This document shows positions 1 through 8,884 of a stretch of DNA of 64,000 nt, one piece after another. The position numbers and the translations under genes are program-made. Source of the DNA: Rhodanobacteraceae bacterium. Its GTDB lineage: Bacteria > Pseudomonadota > Gammaproteobacteria > Xanthomonadales > SZUA-5. The notes below the pieces were generated by a model. The model was not told where the DNA came from and made no database searches. It saw nothing but the letters and a program-made list of their open reading frames with translations. Within the stretch, counting starts at the first letter, position 1. Every line of letters begins with the position of its first letter. Where the stretch lies: NCBI GenBank assembly GCA_024234055.1, contig JACKOW010000002.1, forward strand, positions 496,001-560,000, read 5' to 3'.

Positions 1-291
1 GACTTGAGTTCAATCATCCGTGATCGAGGCCATCTGGCTGAACAAGGGGCCTTGGATAGCACGCCGCCGACAAAGTTCCGGCAAGCGCGTGACCCATGCC
101 GTCGGGTCGCGCCAGCCATGTCGGCCCGAACGATGAACCCGCCGTCGTAGGTCGCGTGGTCCGCAAGAGCGGGCGTGTGACATCGAACTACCTTACATTG
201 CGGTGCGCAGCAAAGCCGACCTGCTGCGACCCTGTACCGACGCAGGTGAGGAGGCTATGATCAATTGTTACCAATTTCAACAAGCATTCCC
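1..291. other. non-coding stretch at the left edge
   Basis: I see no supportable gene here. The stretch from about 147 to 225 carries GTAGGTC and GACCTGC arms resembling the palindromic intergenic elements found elsewhere in the window. The end nearest the first gene has GAGGAGG at about 248-254, too far from the chosen ATG at 292 to be its ribosome binding site. An earlier in-frame TTG exists at 265, 11 nt after that GAGGAGG, so it remains a possible alternative start. Confidence 0.4.
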
Positions 292-3051
292 ATGACACCC
301 GCTCACCGCTCACTCCTGCTGCTGAGCCTGATGTTGCTCAGCGCACTGCTGTCCGCCCCGCTGGCGCTGGCGGCGCCCCCGATCGGACCGCTGCGTCCGC
401 AGTTGCTGGCGGATCTGCGCACCGAAGAGTGGCCAGCGTATCGGCAAGATAGCGGAACCAACAGCGTCGGCGTGCTGGAAGGCGGCAGCGGCGTACCCAT
501 CAGCTTGTATGTCACGCGCGATCTCTGGCGCAGCGACGGCACCGATGCCGGCACCTACCGGCTGGCGGACATCTACCCCGGACCGCAGTTCGGCGGCGGA
601 CCTTTCCTCGTGCCCGTCAATGGCCAAGCGGCCTTTCTGGCCGACGATGGATCTTTCGGCAAGGAACTGTGGTGCAGCGACGGCACCATTCAGGGCACGC
701 GGATGGTGCGCGATCTGGTCCCCGGATTCCGGGGATTCTCGAGCCCTTGGCTCGAGGTTTTCGGCCAACTCGGCAATCAGACCGTGCTGCGCCTGGAGCA
801 TCCGGACTCCGGCGCCGAGCTGTATGTGTCGGACTGCGACTCCTTGACCCTGATCAGGGATCTCAACCCCGGCGGGTCGGGCGTGGACTATCGCGGCGGC
901 GTGGTTTCCGGTGGCCGGATTGTCTTCGCCGGCAATGACGGCAACACCGGCGTCGAACCCTGGATCAGCGATGGCAGCGCCGCCGGCACCCATGTGTTGA
1001 CCGAACTGAGAGCCGGCACGGATGGCTCGGAACCCTATGATTTCCGGGTCGGGGCCAATGGCACAGCCTGGTTTGCCGCGTGTCCGATGACCAACTTGTG
1101 CCAGATCTACCGGCTCGATGTGGCGACCGAAACCCTCGTTGCCATTGCCAACACCGAGGTCGCCACTTCGGCCGATCTGGCGCTGGTCGCTGAGGTGAAC
1201 GGACGCCTGGTTGCCTGGCGCCGCGATGCATCGACCGGCATGGAGCCGCTGGCCGTCGATGGCATCACAGCCACCTCGCTCGGCGATCTCAATCCGGGTA
1301 TCGAGGATTCCCGCTACGACGACGGGCATGCCGTCATGGCCAATGGCACGCTGCTGTTCAGCGCGAGGCTATCCAGCTCTGCGGTGGTCATGATGCGCAC
1401 GGATGGCACGCCGGCTGGCACTGAAGAAGTCTGGCGAGTGCCGGGGGGCGGGCAGAGTTTCGTATCCTCGATTGAGGGTCCGATGGATTTTCCCGCGCTG
1501 AGCGGTGTGCGAGTTGTGTTCCAGGCTGGCGATGGCACATCGACGCATGTCTACCAGACCGACGGAAGCTTTGCGGGAACTGAGATATTGGCGGCCGGCA
1601 CCATTTTGGGAAGTCCACTCGCTGGCCCGGTCGCCACTCCCGTGCCGAACGGTCAGCTGCTTCGAACCAGTCCTTCTGGTCTGCTCTTCAGCAACGGGAA
1701 TCCGGCACAGAATCATGTGGTGATGGAAACCCGGGGTGACAGTTCAAGCAACGCCGGTCTGAGCGGTGCCTTCGGCCAGAACATCGTGGCTGGAGCGCTC
1801 ATGGGATCAGGATACGAAACGATCTTCGGTGGAGCCCGGCCCGGGCTCTGGAGGCCATTGCGGCCACTGCTGCCCGCAGCGCTGACGAACCAACCCACGC
1901 TGCGACCGGTCACCGCAACCGGCGGGCTGATCTCGGTGCAACTGCCGGTCGCCGGCACCGAACCCTGGTACTACGATGCCCAAACCGAAACCACGCGTTC
2001 GCTGGGAGACCTGAACCCCGGCATTGCCGACACCGTGCTCGGGCTGGCTTTCCCCTACGGCGGCGGATTGATCGCCGGCGCTCGCCAGAGCGACACCACG
2101 GTACGCCTTCTGGTGACGGATGGCACGGCGTCGGGCTCGGAGGTCAGAAACACCGGTTGTGCCGAGGCTGATCCCAGCAATTTCGACAGTCGGGACAGGA
2201 TTATTCTGGTGGGCGACCGCATCGTGTTTCCCTGCGTCTTGCCCATGCTGGGGACCGAGCCCTGGGTCTATGACATCCAGTCACGCTCGGCCGCCATGCT
2301 GGCCGACCTTAATCCAGGCAGTGGATCCTCAACGCCGGTGCCCATCGCCATGGACGGTCAGCGCGCGCTGATTCTGACCAAAGCGCCCTATGCGTTGTGG
2401 ATGACCGACGGCACCCCCGCTGGCACGCAACAGATCTCCGATCTCAGTGTGCTGCCGAATCCGGACTCTGCGCAGATCTATCCGAGCTATGCCAGTGCCG
2501 GCAGTTTCGGCATCCTGGTACTCAACCGCTTGGATGGCCAGCCCGGAGAGGGAATCGCGGCGGTATTCCGGATCGATGCCACCGGCGCGCAGGTGCTGGC
2601 GACAGCGCAGCGCCCGTCATTGGCCTATTTCAGCGCCGCTCCGGTGCTCTTCGAGGACAAAGTGTATTTCCCCTTCCACGACGATGCCGAAGGCCTGGAA
2701 CTCTGGGAAAGCGACGGCACCGTGCCGGGAACGCACAGGGTGGCCCAGGCCCTCCGTCCCGGACCAGCCAGCGCCAGGCCCGATGTCCTGACGGTGGTCC
2801 CCGGCATCGGCATCCTTTTTGCTGCCCATCTGGGGCTGGAAGAAGGCGTCGAGCCTGTGTTGTGGTCAGGCGGCAATTACTATCCGGCCGTGACCATCGC
2901 TGGCCCCGAATCCGGGCTATCGGACGGTACGTTCCCATTCATGATTGCCGGAACCCGAGCCGTGTTCGCAGCCCGCCACCCCAAGGCCGACAACGAGCTG
3001 ATGACGGTCGACCTCAGCGGCGACAGCCTGTTCGAGTGGGGAATGGAATAG
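292..3051 (+). CDS. secreted ELWxxDGT-repeat propeller-type protein
   Basis: This 919-residue exported protein is built of repeats with the signature LWxSDGT.AGT (for example DLWRSDGTDAG, ELWCSDGTIQG, ELWESDGTVPG) joined to 'DLNPG' segments. That is the pattern of the ELWxxDGT repeat family, which is thought to form beta-propellers. Residues 1 to about 28 are a typical signal peptide with a long Leu/Ala core ending in Ala-Leu-Ala-Ala. I chose ATG 292 because the signal peptide starts there; a TTG nine codons upstream is less likely. The C-terminus reads SLFEWGME, close to the FADGFE and FSDGFE tails of two other secreted proteins in this window. The function is unknown; an extracellular or surface adhesive or binding role is inference. 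No catalytic motif is visible. Confidence 0.85.
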   Translation: MTPAHRSLLLLSLMLLSALLSAPLALAAPPIGPLRPQLLADLRTEEWPAYRQDSGTNSVGVLEGGSGVPISLYVTRDLWRSDGTDAGTYRLADIYPGPQFGGGPFLVPVNGQAAFLADDGSFGKELWCSDGTIQGTRMVRDLVPGFRGFSSPWLEVFGQLGNQTVLRLEHPDSGAELYVSDCDSLTLIRDLNPGGSGVDYRGGVVSGGRIVFAGNDGNTGVEPWISDGSAAGTHVLTELRAGTDGSEPYDFRVGANGTAWFAACPMTNLCQIYRLDVATETLVAIANTEVATSADLALVAEVNGRLVAWRRDASTGMEPLAVDGITATSLGDLNPGIEDSRYDDGHAVMANGTLLFSARLSSSAVVMMRTDGTPAGTEEVWRVPGGGQSFVSSIEGPMDFPALSGVRVVFQAGDGTSTHVYQTDGSFAGTEILAAGTILGSPLAGPVATPVPNGQLLRTSPSGLLFSNGNPAQNHVVMETRGDSSSNAGLSGAFGQNIVAGALMGSGYETIFGGARPGLWRPLRPLLPAALTNQPTLRPVTATGGLISVQLPVAGTEPWYYDAQTETTRSLGDLNPGIADTVLGLAFPYGGGLIAGARQSDTTVRLLVTDGTASGSEVRNTGCAEADPSNFDSRDRIILVGDRIVFPCVLPMLGTEPWVYDIQSRSAAMLADLNPGSGSSTPVPIAMDGQRALILTKAPYALWMTDGTPAGTQQISDLSVLPNPDSAQIYPSYASAGSFGILVLNRLDGQPGEGIAAVFRIDATGAQVLATAQRPSLAYFSAAPVLFEDKVYFPFHDDAEGLELWESDGTVPGTHRVAQALRPGPASARPDVLTVVPGIGILFAAHLGLEEGVEPVLWSGGNYYPAVTIAGPESGLSDGTFPFMIAGTRAVFAARHPKADNELMTVDLSGDSLFEWGME

Positions 3052-3593
3052 GCCCGCGGGTCGAGGATGCACACGTAAGCCGGGGCGTTTGGGCCACTCC
3101 AAGACGAGCAAAAGGCCGCCTGTGGTAGCCCGCGGCGCGAGCGGCGCTCTCACCGGGCGGTGACGCCAAAGAGCCCCGCTGAGCCGCTACGCGGCACAAC
3201 GGGCTACGCGCAAGAGGTCTCATCGCTCGTGGGCACAGGTGGCTCTCCATGAACGCATGTCGCAAATTGTTGATTTGATTTGTTGATTTGTAGGAGCGCC
3301 CTTGCGGCGCGACGGCTGCTTCGAACGTGAGGCTTGGCGGTCGCGCCGCAAGGGCGCTCCTACAGGCAGCTTGTGGTTCATGGCCCGTGCGCAGTTTCAG
3401 GCCGAAACAGGTGGCTCGCAATGACGCCGGGGTTCATGGCCAATGGCGAGGGCACCGCGGCTCCGACGGCATGCATGTCACGAGCTTGACCCGGCAGGCT
3501 CCACGAGTACGCGCCGCCTACCTGATCGGCGCAGTCCTTCAAGGCGCGCTGGAGTTGGCGACGGTCCACGGTCGCCAACTCGAATCAACGTGC
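3052..3593. repeat. intergenic repeat cluster (REP-like module 1)
   Basis: This 542-bp gap between convergent genes consists mostly of repeats. At 3125-3207 lies a palindromic element starting GTAGCCCG and ending CGGGCTAC, with relatives at 27620-27700 and 63528-63606. At 3228-3253 is the start of a second module (ACAGGTGGCTCTCCATGAA). At 3290-3313 and 3340-3363 is a perfect 24-bp inverted repeat (GTAGGAGCGC...) with a 26-nt loop. At 3375-3425 is a copy of the GTTTCAGGCCGAAAC hairpin element. The rest (3426-3593) shows no gene. It can act as a bidirectional transcription barrier, but that is inference. Confidence 0.8.
3290..3363. repeat. 24-bp perfect inverted repeat
   Basis: The arms GTAGGAGCGCCCTTGCGGCG (continuing CGAC) at 3290-3313 and their exact reverse complement at 3340-3363 could form a long GC-rich hairpin. 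The left arm recurs unchanged at 13930-13953, where the right arm is degenerate, and alone at 30592-30615 with no right arm. This marks it as a dispersed element in different states of decay. Confidence 0.85.
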
Positions 3594-6053
3594 TCAGGGG
3601 CCTTCGAATCCATCCGCAAAGATATTGGGCCCAGCCACGGTGAGATTGATTTCCCAGATGCCGCGACCGTGGGTGGCAGCGCGAAGCGGCCCGCGACCGC
3701 CCGGATTGCTCGGGCCGTTGAAAGCCAGACCGAAGACCGGTACACGCGGCAGACCGCTGCCCAGCGGGCTCCAGGTGGCGCCGCTGTCCGTGCTGCGATA
3801 GACGCCGATGTCAGTACCCGCATAGACGGTGGCGGAGTCGGCGGGATCAATCAGCAGGGCGTTGACCGGCACATTGGGGATTCCGCTGGCGGCGGCGCTG
3901 AAGGTGGGCGTGGCGGACAGGAAATTGCTGGACTTCCAGACATTCTGGCCAGCTCCGGCGAACCCGGACAGCGCCACGTAGACCACGTTGTTGTCGTTGG
4001 CATCAACGGCAATCCGGCCGATGTACTGGTTGGGAATGGCATTGCCGGTGTCGAACTCCTCCAGTGTCGTCGCTCCGGTGAGCGTGCGGTACAAACCGCC
4101 ATCTCGCAGACCGACCACGCGCAGATTGTCGTCATTGGCAGCAATGGCGATGGCCGAGATCGGAACACCGGAGCGAATCGGGTTCTGACTGACCACGGTG
4201 TGGTTGCTGCCGGCGTCGGCCGATCGATACAGTCGGTCGCTACCGTAGTAGACGGTATTGGGCGAGCCAGGGCCGAGCACCAGCGGCGCATAGAACAGGA
4301 TCGAGCCGTTGCAGGTGATGCCGTTGCCGGTCGCGTTCGTGGACTGGCAGCCGACAAATCCCCAGGACGAGCTGACCGTGGAACGGGTGGCATAACCCTG
4401 AAGGTTCCCGGCGTTGAAATAGGTGTGGTACATGCGCACGTTGACGCTGTCGGCGGCAGTCTGGTCAATACCGGTAAAGCCGCCGTCGCCGCCATCCACC
4501 CGCAGCCAGGAACCATTGCTCTGCTTCTGGTTGGTGCCGTTGTCCTGAGTACCGCCGATCATCAGCTCGGTGTCGGTGGGATGCGTGGCAATGCTCATGA
4601 ACTGGGTGGCACTGAAGCTGCTGTTGTTGAGCGGTGTCCAGTTCACGCCCTTGTTGTTCGACCGGTAGATCCCGCCATCCGAACCGAAATAGACCACGTT
4701 GGGATCCGACTGGGACACGGCGATGACGTGTGAATCCACGTGCAGACCGTTGTCACTGTTCGCGAACGAGGTGCCGCTGTTGGTGGAAATGGCGAAAGGC
4801 GTGGACGGCGCACCGCCGATGTAGACGCGGGTGGGATCGACTGGATCGACCTCGATGGCAATGTTGTAGAAGCACTGCGGCGTGCAGAAATTGTTGTCGA
4901 TCTGCTGGGTCCAGGTGGCACCGTTGTCATTGCTGATCAGCACCCGACCGCCGCCGTCGCCGACGCCGGCGTAGATCACCGGGTTGGGGTTGCCGGAGAC
5001 GCGGCCGATGGCGAATTCGGAGGTCAGATCACTGGTCCCCGAGCCGGGAAAGACTTGCGTCTGGGTGAAGGTCGGGCTCGCGGAGAGCGCATTGGTCGAG
5101 GTGTAGAGACCGCCGACACCGCCCGAGGCCACCACGCCTGCGATCAGCAGATCGGGATTCCCCGGATCGAGCACGATGTCGCGCACGCTCGAATTCGCGT
5201 TTCCGGCCAGTCCGGTGAGTTTCTCGAACACCGGATTGGCCGATGTGGCGTTGACCGATCGGTAGACGCCTCTGGACGGCAGGGTTGGATTGGCGGCGGC
5301 GCCAATGCCGGCGACGCCGGACGTGGTGGCCACGAAAATGATGTCCGGATTGCTCGGATGCACCTGGATCTCACTGATGCCGCGCCCGGTGAAGACATCC
5401 TGAGCGCTGCCGTCAAGGTTGAAGGGCCCGGAAATCGTCGGATTGGCCGAAGTGGAATTGGTGATCCGGTACACGCCAACGCCGAAGAAACTGTCCAGAG
5501 AGAAGTTGTGTTCGCCAGTGCCGACGTACAGCGTGTTCGGCTGCGTCGCCGGAATCGCCAGCGCACCGATCGACAGGCTAAGGGCGTTGTCCATCAACGG
5601 CACCCAGGAGGTGCCGCCGTTGCTGGAGCGATAGAGCCCGCCGCTGGCCGTACCAACAAACACGATGTCGGGATTGCTGGGATGGATGGCAATCGAAATC
5701 ACGCGGCCGGAGACCGGCGTGGTGGTGCCGACTGTCTGACCGTTGGGAATGGGCATGGGACCCACCTCGGTCCAGGTCGGCCCACCGCTCACGCTGCGCA
5801 TCTGCGCGTCCAGGCTGCGGACGGCCTGCACGCGCCATTTCGGATCTATGGCCTTGCCCTCCTCGACGCCACGCATGGCGCCGATCTGCCGGGCGCGTTC
5901 AAGCAGATACTGTTCCTTGTCGATGCCACGGCCGCGCAGAGCGGCTACCGGCGCATCCGGTTCATCATCCGGAACCACTTGAGCATCCACGCCGGCAGTG
6001 AAGACCATGGCGGTGAGCGTGATCGAGAAAATTGACAGCGAGCGCAATTTCAT
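3594..6053 (-). CDS. secreted BNR/sortilin-like propeller protein with DGFE tail
   Basis: This 819-residue protein has a signal peptide (MKLRSLSIFSITLTAMVFTAG, then VDAQ). It then has many repeats of the type 'YRSTDSGATWSPLGSGLP' and 'DPxxPxxVYVGT.GGLYRS', which are BNR/VPS10-like propeller blades as in sialidase- and xyloglucanase-related folds. No glycosidase catalytic residues can be assigned with confidence. The C-terminus ends NIFADGFEGP, a tail shared in form with two other exported proteins in the window. The start is set by the signal peptide; the only Met upstream that continues the frame would spoil it. The gene is divergent from the carbonic anhydrase gene across a 250-bp spacer and convergent with the first gene. 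The ligand is unknown. An extracellular location is likely. Confidence 0.8.
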   Translation of the reverse strand: MKLRSLSIFSITLTAMVFTAGVDAQVVPDDEPDAPVAALRGRGIDKEQYLLERARQIGAMRGVEEGKAIDPKWRVQAVRSLDAQMRSVSGGPTWTEVGPMPIPNGQTVGTTTPVSGRVISIAIHPSNPDIVFVGTASGGLYRSSNGGTSWVPLMDNALSLSIGALAIPATQPNTLYVGTGEHNFSLDSFFGVGVYRITNSTSANPTISGPFNLDGSAQDVFTGRGISEIQVHPSNPDIIFVATTSGVAGIGAAANPTLPSRGVYRSVNATSANPVFEKLTGLAGNANSSVRDIVLDPGNPDLLIAGVVASGGVGGLYTSTNALSASPTFTQTQVFPGSGTSDLTSEFAIGRVSGNPNPVIYAGVGDGGGRVLISNDNGATWTQQIDNNFCTPQCFYNIAIEVDPVDPTRVYIGGAPSTPFAISTNSGTSFANSDNGLHVDSHVIAVSQSDPNVVYFGSDGGIYRSNNKGVNWTPLNNSSFSATQFMSIATHPTDTELMIGGTQDNGTNQKQSNGSWLRVDGGDGGFTGIDQTAADSVNVRMYHTYFNAGNLQGYATRSTVSSSWGFVGCQSTNATGNGITCNGSILFYAPLVLGPGSPNTVYYGSDRLYRSADAGSNHTVVSQNPIRSGVPISAIAIAANDDNLRVVGLRDGGLYRTLTGATTLEEFDTGNAIPNQYIGRIAVDANDNNVVYVALSGFAGAGQNVWKSSNFLSATPTFSAAASGIPNVPVNALLIDPADSATVYAGTDIGVYRSTDSGATWSPLGSGLPRVPVFGLAFNGPSNPGGRGPLRAATHGRGIWEINLTVAGPNIFADGFEGP

Positions 6054-6303
6054 GACAATCCCGGGGATGGTGAGCAGTCTTATTCAAGCCGCGGCCGATC
6101 GCCCGTGTCAACGCCAAAATAGTCATCTGAGCCATCGGATTTCGACCTCTCACGCGTTCTTTTCGATGTTTTCACACAAGCACCACTCCATACACACAAA
6201 ACCGAAACAAGTCCTTCGTCAATTTCCCGCCACTGGGATACACCGGTCCATATTCGCCATGTTGGCCAATCAAGGCCTCGAGATCCGAGGCGCGAGGAGA
6301 GCA

Positions 6304-7164
6304 ATGACAATGACTCGATATTCCTGTCGAACCATGACCCTACTGGCCGCCGCGCTGGTGATGGGCGCGTGCAGCACTGCGCCGACCCGGCCCGCTGCCA
6401 CGGTGGCAGAGCAGTCTGCGCCCGCAGCCAGCGTTGACGGGGCAATCTGCACCGGCTTCGGCCCACAGACGCCGCGAGACATCGATCAAACCGGCGGCAG
6501 CAACCAGCGCCTGTTCTCGATGGCGCCGGACTACCCGAATCTGAATCTGTGCAATGTGCATTTTCATCAGAATGCTGAGCACAAGGCCAAGGATTTTTCA
6601 ATCTACGCCGGCCCTGGCGACAACGGTGTGGGCGGCGGCTATCGCTGCAACATGAGCACGTCCTTGTCGGCCGCGGAACTGGCGCAACCGACCGGAAAGA
6701 TTTGCCATGGCCTGAAGCCGGGTGACACCATCGAAGTACACTGGGTCTATTCCTCCTGCGAGGTCAAACCCGGCGCCACCCTGGGGGCTTGTCTGTCGGA
6801 CAGCTGCGCAAACCCGCAACTGCGGGTGGAAACCCAGGTGTTCACGCTGGTCAACGACGCCTCGGCGATGAACTTCAACGATTTCGACTACGGCAATACC
6901 ATCGTCAACGGTTACCACCAGGCCAAGGCACTGCCCCAGGGCACCGGCAGCCCGGTGCAGTTCCTGGGCTCCACCACCGGGCCAAAGTACAACGAATCGG
7001 TGTGTTCACCGCTGCAGGTCTCGTGGAGCGTGCGTCCGATGTGCGCCAAGCTGGACATCAACAGCGTCGGCCGCTGGTGCGAGAGCAATGCGTTTGACGA
7101 GGACCACGCCCACGGCGTGCGCGCGCTGGTCACCGAGCCGAGTCTGCTGTCGGAGATCAAGTAA
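6304..7164 (+). CDS. delta-class carbonic anhydrase, probable lipoprotein
   Basis: The product (286 residues from ATG 6304) matches my knowledge of bacterial delta-class carbonic anhydrases, relatives of the diatom TWCA1 enzyme that hydrate CO2 to bicarbonate. Conserved stretches are CTGFGPQTPRDI (49-60), NLCNVHFHQNAEHK (81-94), the GGGYRCN segment, CHGLKPGDTIEVHWVYSSC, and the C-terminal HAHGVRALV. His86, His88 and a further His are the probable zinc ligands. Residues 1-23 form a short basic and hydrophobic leader ending Met-Gly-Ala-Cys, a plausible lipobox with Cys23, so the enzyme is probably periplasmic and membrane-anchored. The open frame continues 102 codons upstream to 5998, but that stretch is non-coding in character. 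The enzyme class is well supported; the anchoring is inferred. Confidence 0.85.
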   Translation: MTMTRYSCRTMTLLAAALVMGACSTAPTRPAATVAEQSAPAASVDGAICTGFGPQTPRDIDQTGGSNQRLFSMAPDYPNLNLCNVHFHQNAEHKAKDFSIYAGPGDNGVGGGYRCNMSTSLSAAELAQPTGKICHGLKPGDTIEVHWVYSSCEVKPGATLGACLSDSCANPQLRVETQVFTLVNDASAMNFNDFDYGNTIVNGYHQAKALPQGTGSPVQFLGSTTGPKYNESVCSPLQVSWSVRPMCAKLDINSVGRWCESNAFDEDHAHGVRALVTEPSLLSEIK

Positions 7165-7259
7165 GCCGGGAGTTGCAGCGGGTCCGGCCGAAGCCTGCCG
7201 ACATAGCTGTAGGCCGGGGCGGCCGCCACTCCACGACACCCGAAGGTTCGTCATCACGC

Positions 7260-7701
7260 GTCATTGCGAGCCACCTGTTTCGGCCTGAAACTGCCCACGG
7301 GCCATGAACCCTGGCAGGCACGAAGTGGCCTTGAGGACGGCCGCGCGCCTGCGCGGCCGCTCTTGATCTCCGCTCAGCGCAAAGCGGCGCCGCAGTTCGG
7401 CTCCCTCCACCACAGCGACCCGATACCCCCGGCGCCCGGCGCGGGAATGCGGTTCATGGAGAGCGTAGCGAAGCAATCCAGGAGTGTGCAGCGCTATCCT
7501 GGATTGCCTCGTCGCTGCGCTCCTCTCCATGAACCCATATCGTAAGTTGTTGATTTGCTGTTGTAGGTCACGTTGCTCGCGTAGCGAGCTACGTGACGCA
7601 ACTCGATGTCACGTAGTCCGCTGACGCGGACAACATGACCTACGACGGCGGGTTCATGGCCCGTGGGCAGTTTCAGGCCGAAACAGGTGGCTCGCAATGA
7701 C
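7260..7701. repeat. intergenic repeat cluster (REP-like module 2)
   Basis: The block holds, in order: an inverted copy of the GTTTCAGGCCGAAAC hairpin element (7260-7310); about 140 bp of unique-looking spacer that recurs inverted near 13.7 kb; a palindrome around AAGCAATCCAG...CTGGATTGC (7453-7533); a GTAGGTCACGTTG...CAACATGACCTAC inverted repeat (7563-7643); and a direct copy of the hairpin element (7651-7701). The start of this block is repeated in inverted orientation at 13611-13893. No gene is supported between 7165 and 7798. Confidence 0.8.
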
Positions 7702-7798
7702 CCCGGGGGTTCATGGTCCAGGGGGCAGCTTCAGTTCGAGGCCGCTGACGAATCCTGATGCAGACATCGCTTTCGCGGCGTCTGCGTATGCTGGCCCC

Positions 7799-8734
7799 AT
7801 GCTCAGAGCCCTCGCCAGTCTGTTTTTCTACGCCCGCTTCTATGGTCAGTTCAGCGTCGCCGGGCTCCAGCGGCGGCGCGCGGACTGGACGCCCTACAAC
7901 CAGGACCTGAGCGGCCAGACCTGGCTGATCACCGGCGCCAGCGGCGGTATTGGCCGGGCGATTGCGCTGCAGGCGCATGAGCGCGGAGCGACGGTGCTGG
8001 CGGCTGCCCGCAACCGTGAAAAGCTCGATGCACTGCGGGCGGAGGCCGGAAACTCGACACGTTTCGAGGTCCTGCCGGTCGATTTCTCGTTGTTGGCCGA
8101 CACCCGCCGCTTCGCTGCCAAGCTGATCGCCCGGACATCGCCGGTCTCGGTGCTGGTCAACAATGTCGGGGTGCTGTTGAACCAATATCAGCGCACCGAG
8201 GAGGGCCTGGAATCGTCCTTGGTCAGCAATCTGCTCAGTCACTATCTGCTGACCGAAACGCTGGTGGAAGCGGACGCGATCGAGTCCGGGGGCGTGGTGA
8301 TCAACATGAGTTCAGGCGGCATGTACGGCGCCGCGCTGGACCTCAAGGCACTGACCCGGGATGCGGCCGACTATGACGGCATGGCCGCCTATGCCCAGCA
8401 CAAGCGCGCCCAGGTGGTGCTGACCCACTACTGGAATCAACGCTGGCAGGGCCGCCCGAAGGTGCATGTGATGCATCCCGGCTGGGTCGATACCGAAGGC
8501 GTACAGACCTCGCTGCCCTGGTTCCGGGCGACGCTGCAGCGCAGGCTGCGCACGGCAGCGCAGGCCGCCGACACCGCGCTCTGGCTTGGCAGCACGCGCC
8601 CGGCACCGGCGGCGGAAGGGATCTGGCTGGACCGGGTGCTGGACGATGAACACGTTTTTGGGTTTACCCGCAAACCCGCCGCCAGCGCCGATGATCTGGT
8701 CGAATTCCTGAGAGCACACGCGCAGGCTGCATGA
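7799..8734 (+). CDS. SDR-family NAD(P)-dependent oxidoreductase (DHRS12-like)
   Basis: This is a 311-residue short-chain dehydrogenase/reductase. The Rossmann cofactor motif TGASGGIG lies at residues 45-52, NNVG follows the fourth strand, the catalytic Ser sits in NMSSGGMYG, and Tyr-x-x-x-Lys occurs as YAQHK. The N-terminal extension (FFYARFYGQFSVAGLQRRR) and the 'MYGAALDLKAL' loop resemble the DHRS12-like group, whose substrate is not established. ATG 7799 is preferred over the 34-codon-longer frame because the upstream part overlaps the repeat element. The gene stands alone between repeat DNA and an unrelated secreted protein. Family assignment is firm; the substrate is unknown. Confidence 0.88.
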   Translation: MLRALASLFFYARFYGQFSVAGLQRRRADWTPYNQDLSGQTWLITGASGGIGRAIALQAHERGATVLAAARNREKLDALRAEAGNSTRFEVLPVDFSLLADTRRFAAKLIARTSPVSVLVNNVGVLLNQYQRTEEGLESSLVSNLLSHYLLTETLVEADAIESGGVVINMSSGGMYGAALDLKALTRDAADYDGMAAYAQHKRAQVVLTHYWNQRWQGRPKVHVMHPGWVDTEGVQTSLPWFRATLQRRLRTAAQAADTALWLGSTRPAPAAEGIWLDRVLDDEHVFGFTRKPAASADDLVEFLRAHAQAA

Positions 8735-8884
8735 GGCAGTGCGGCTGTGCGCATGGAACGCGGGGCGAGCGCCGGCGAACGGGGAAATCGTCATGAAGGG
8801 CCGCGGCCGCTGCCCCGCCGTTGTCGGCAATTCAAAACTGAGACGTTAAGGTACTGGCTCCCTGAAAACGGAGTGCCAGCAACG

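Noticed and set aside
3327..4733. 468-codon open frame on the plus strand
   Set aside because: It is antisense to the BNR-repeat protein, which has a signal peptide and clear repeats; the plus-strand translation is low-complexity Gly/Arg/Val with no motif.
7264..7545. small open frame starting MRATCFGLKL
   Set aside because: The same peptide start recurs at several hairpin-element copies (for example 3421 and 7697 on the minus strand). It is translation of a repeat, not a gene.
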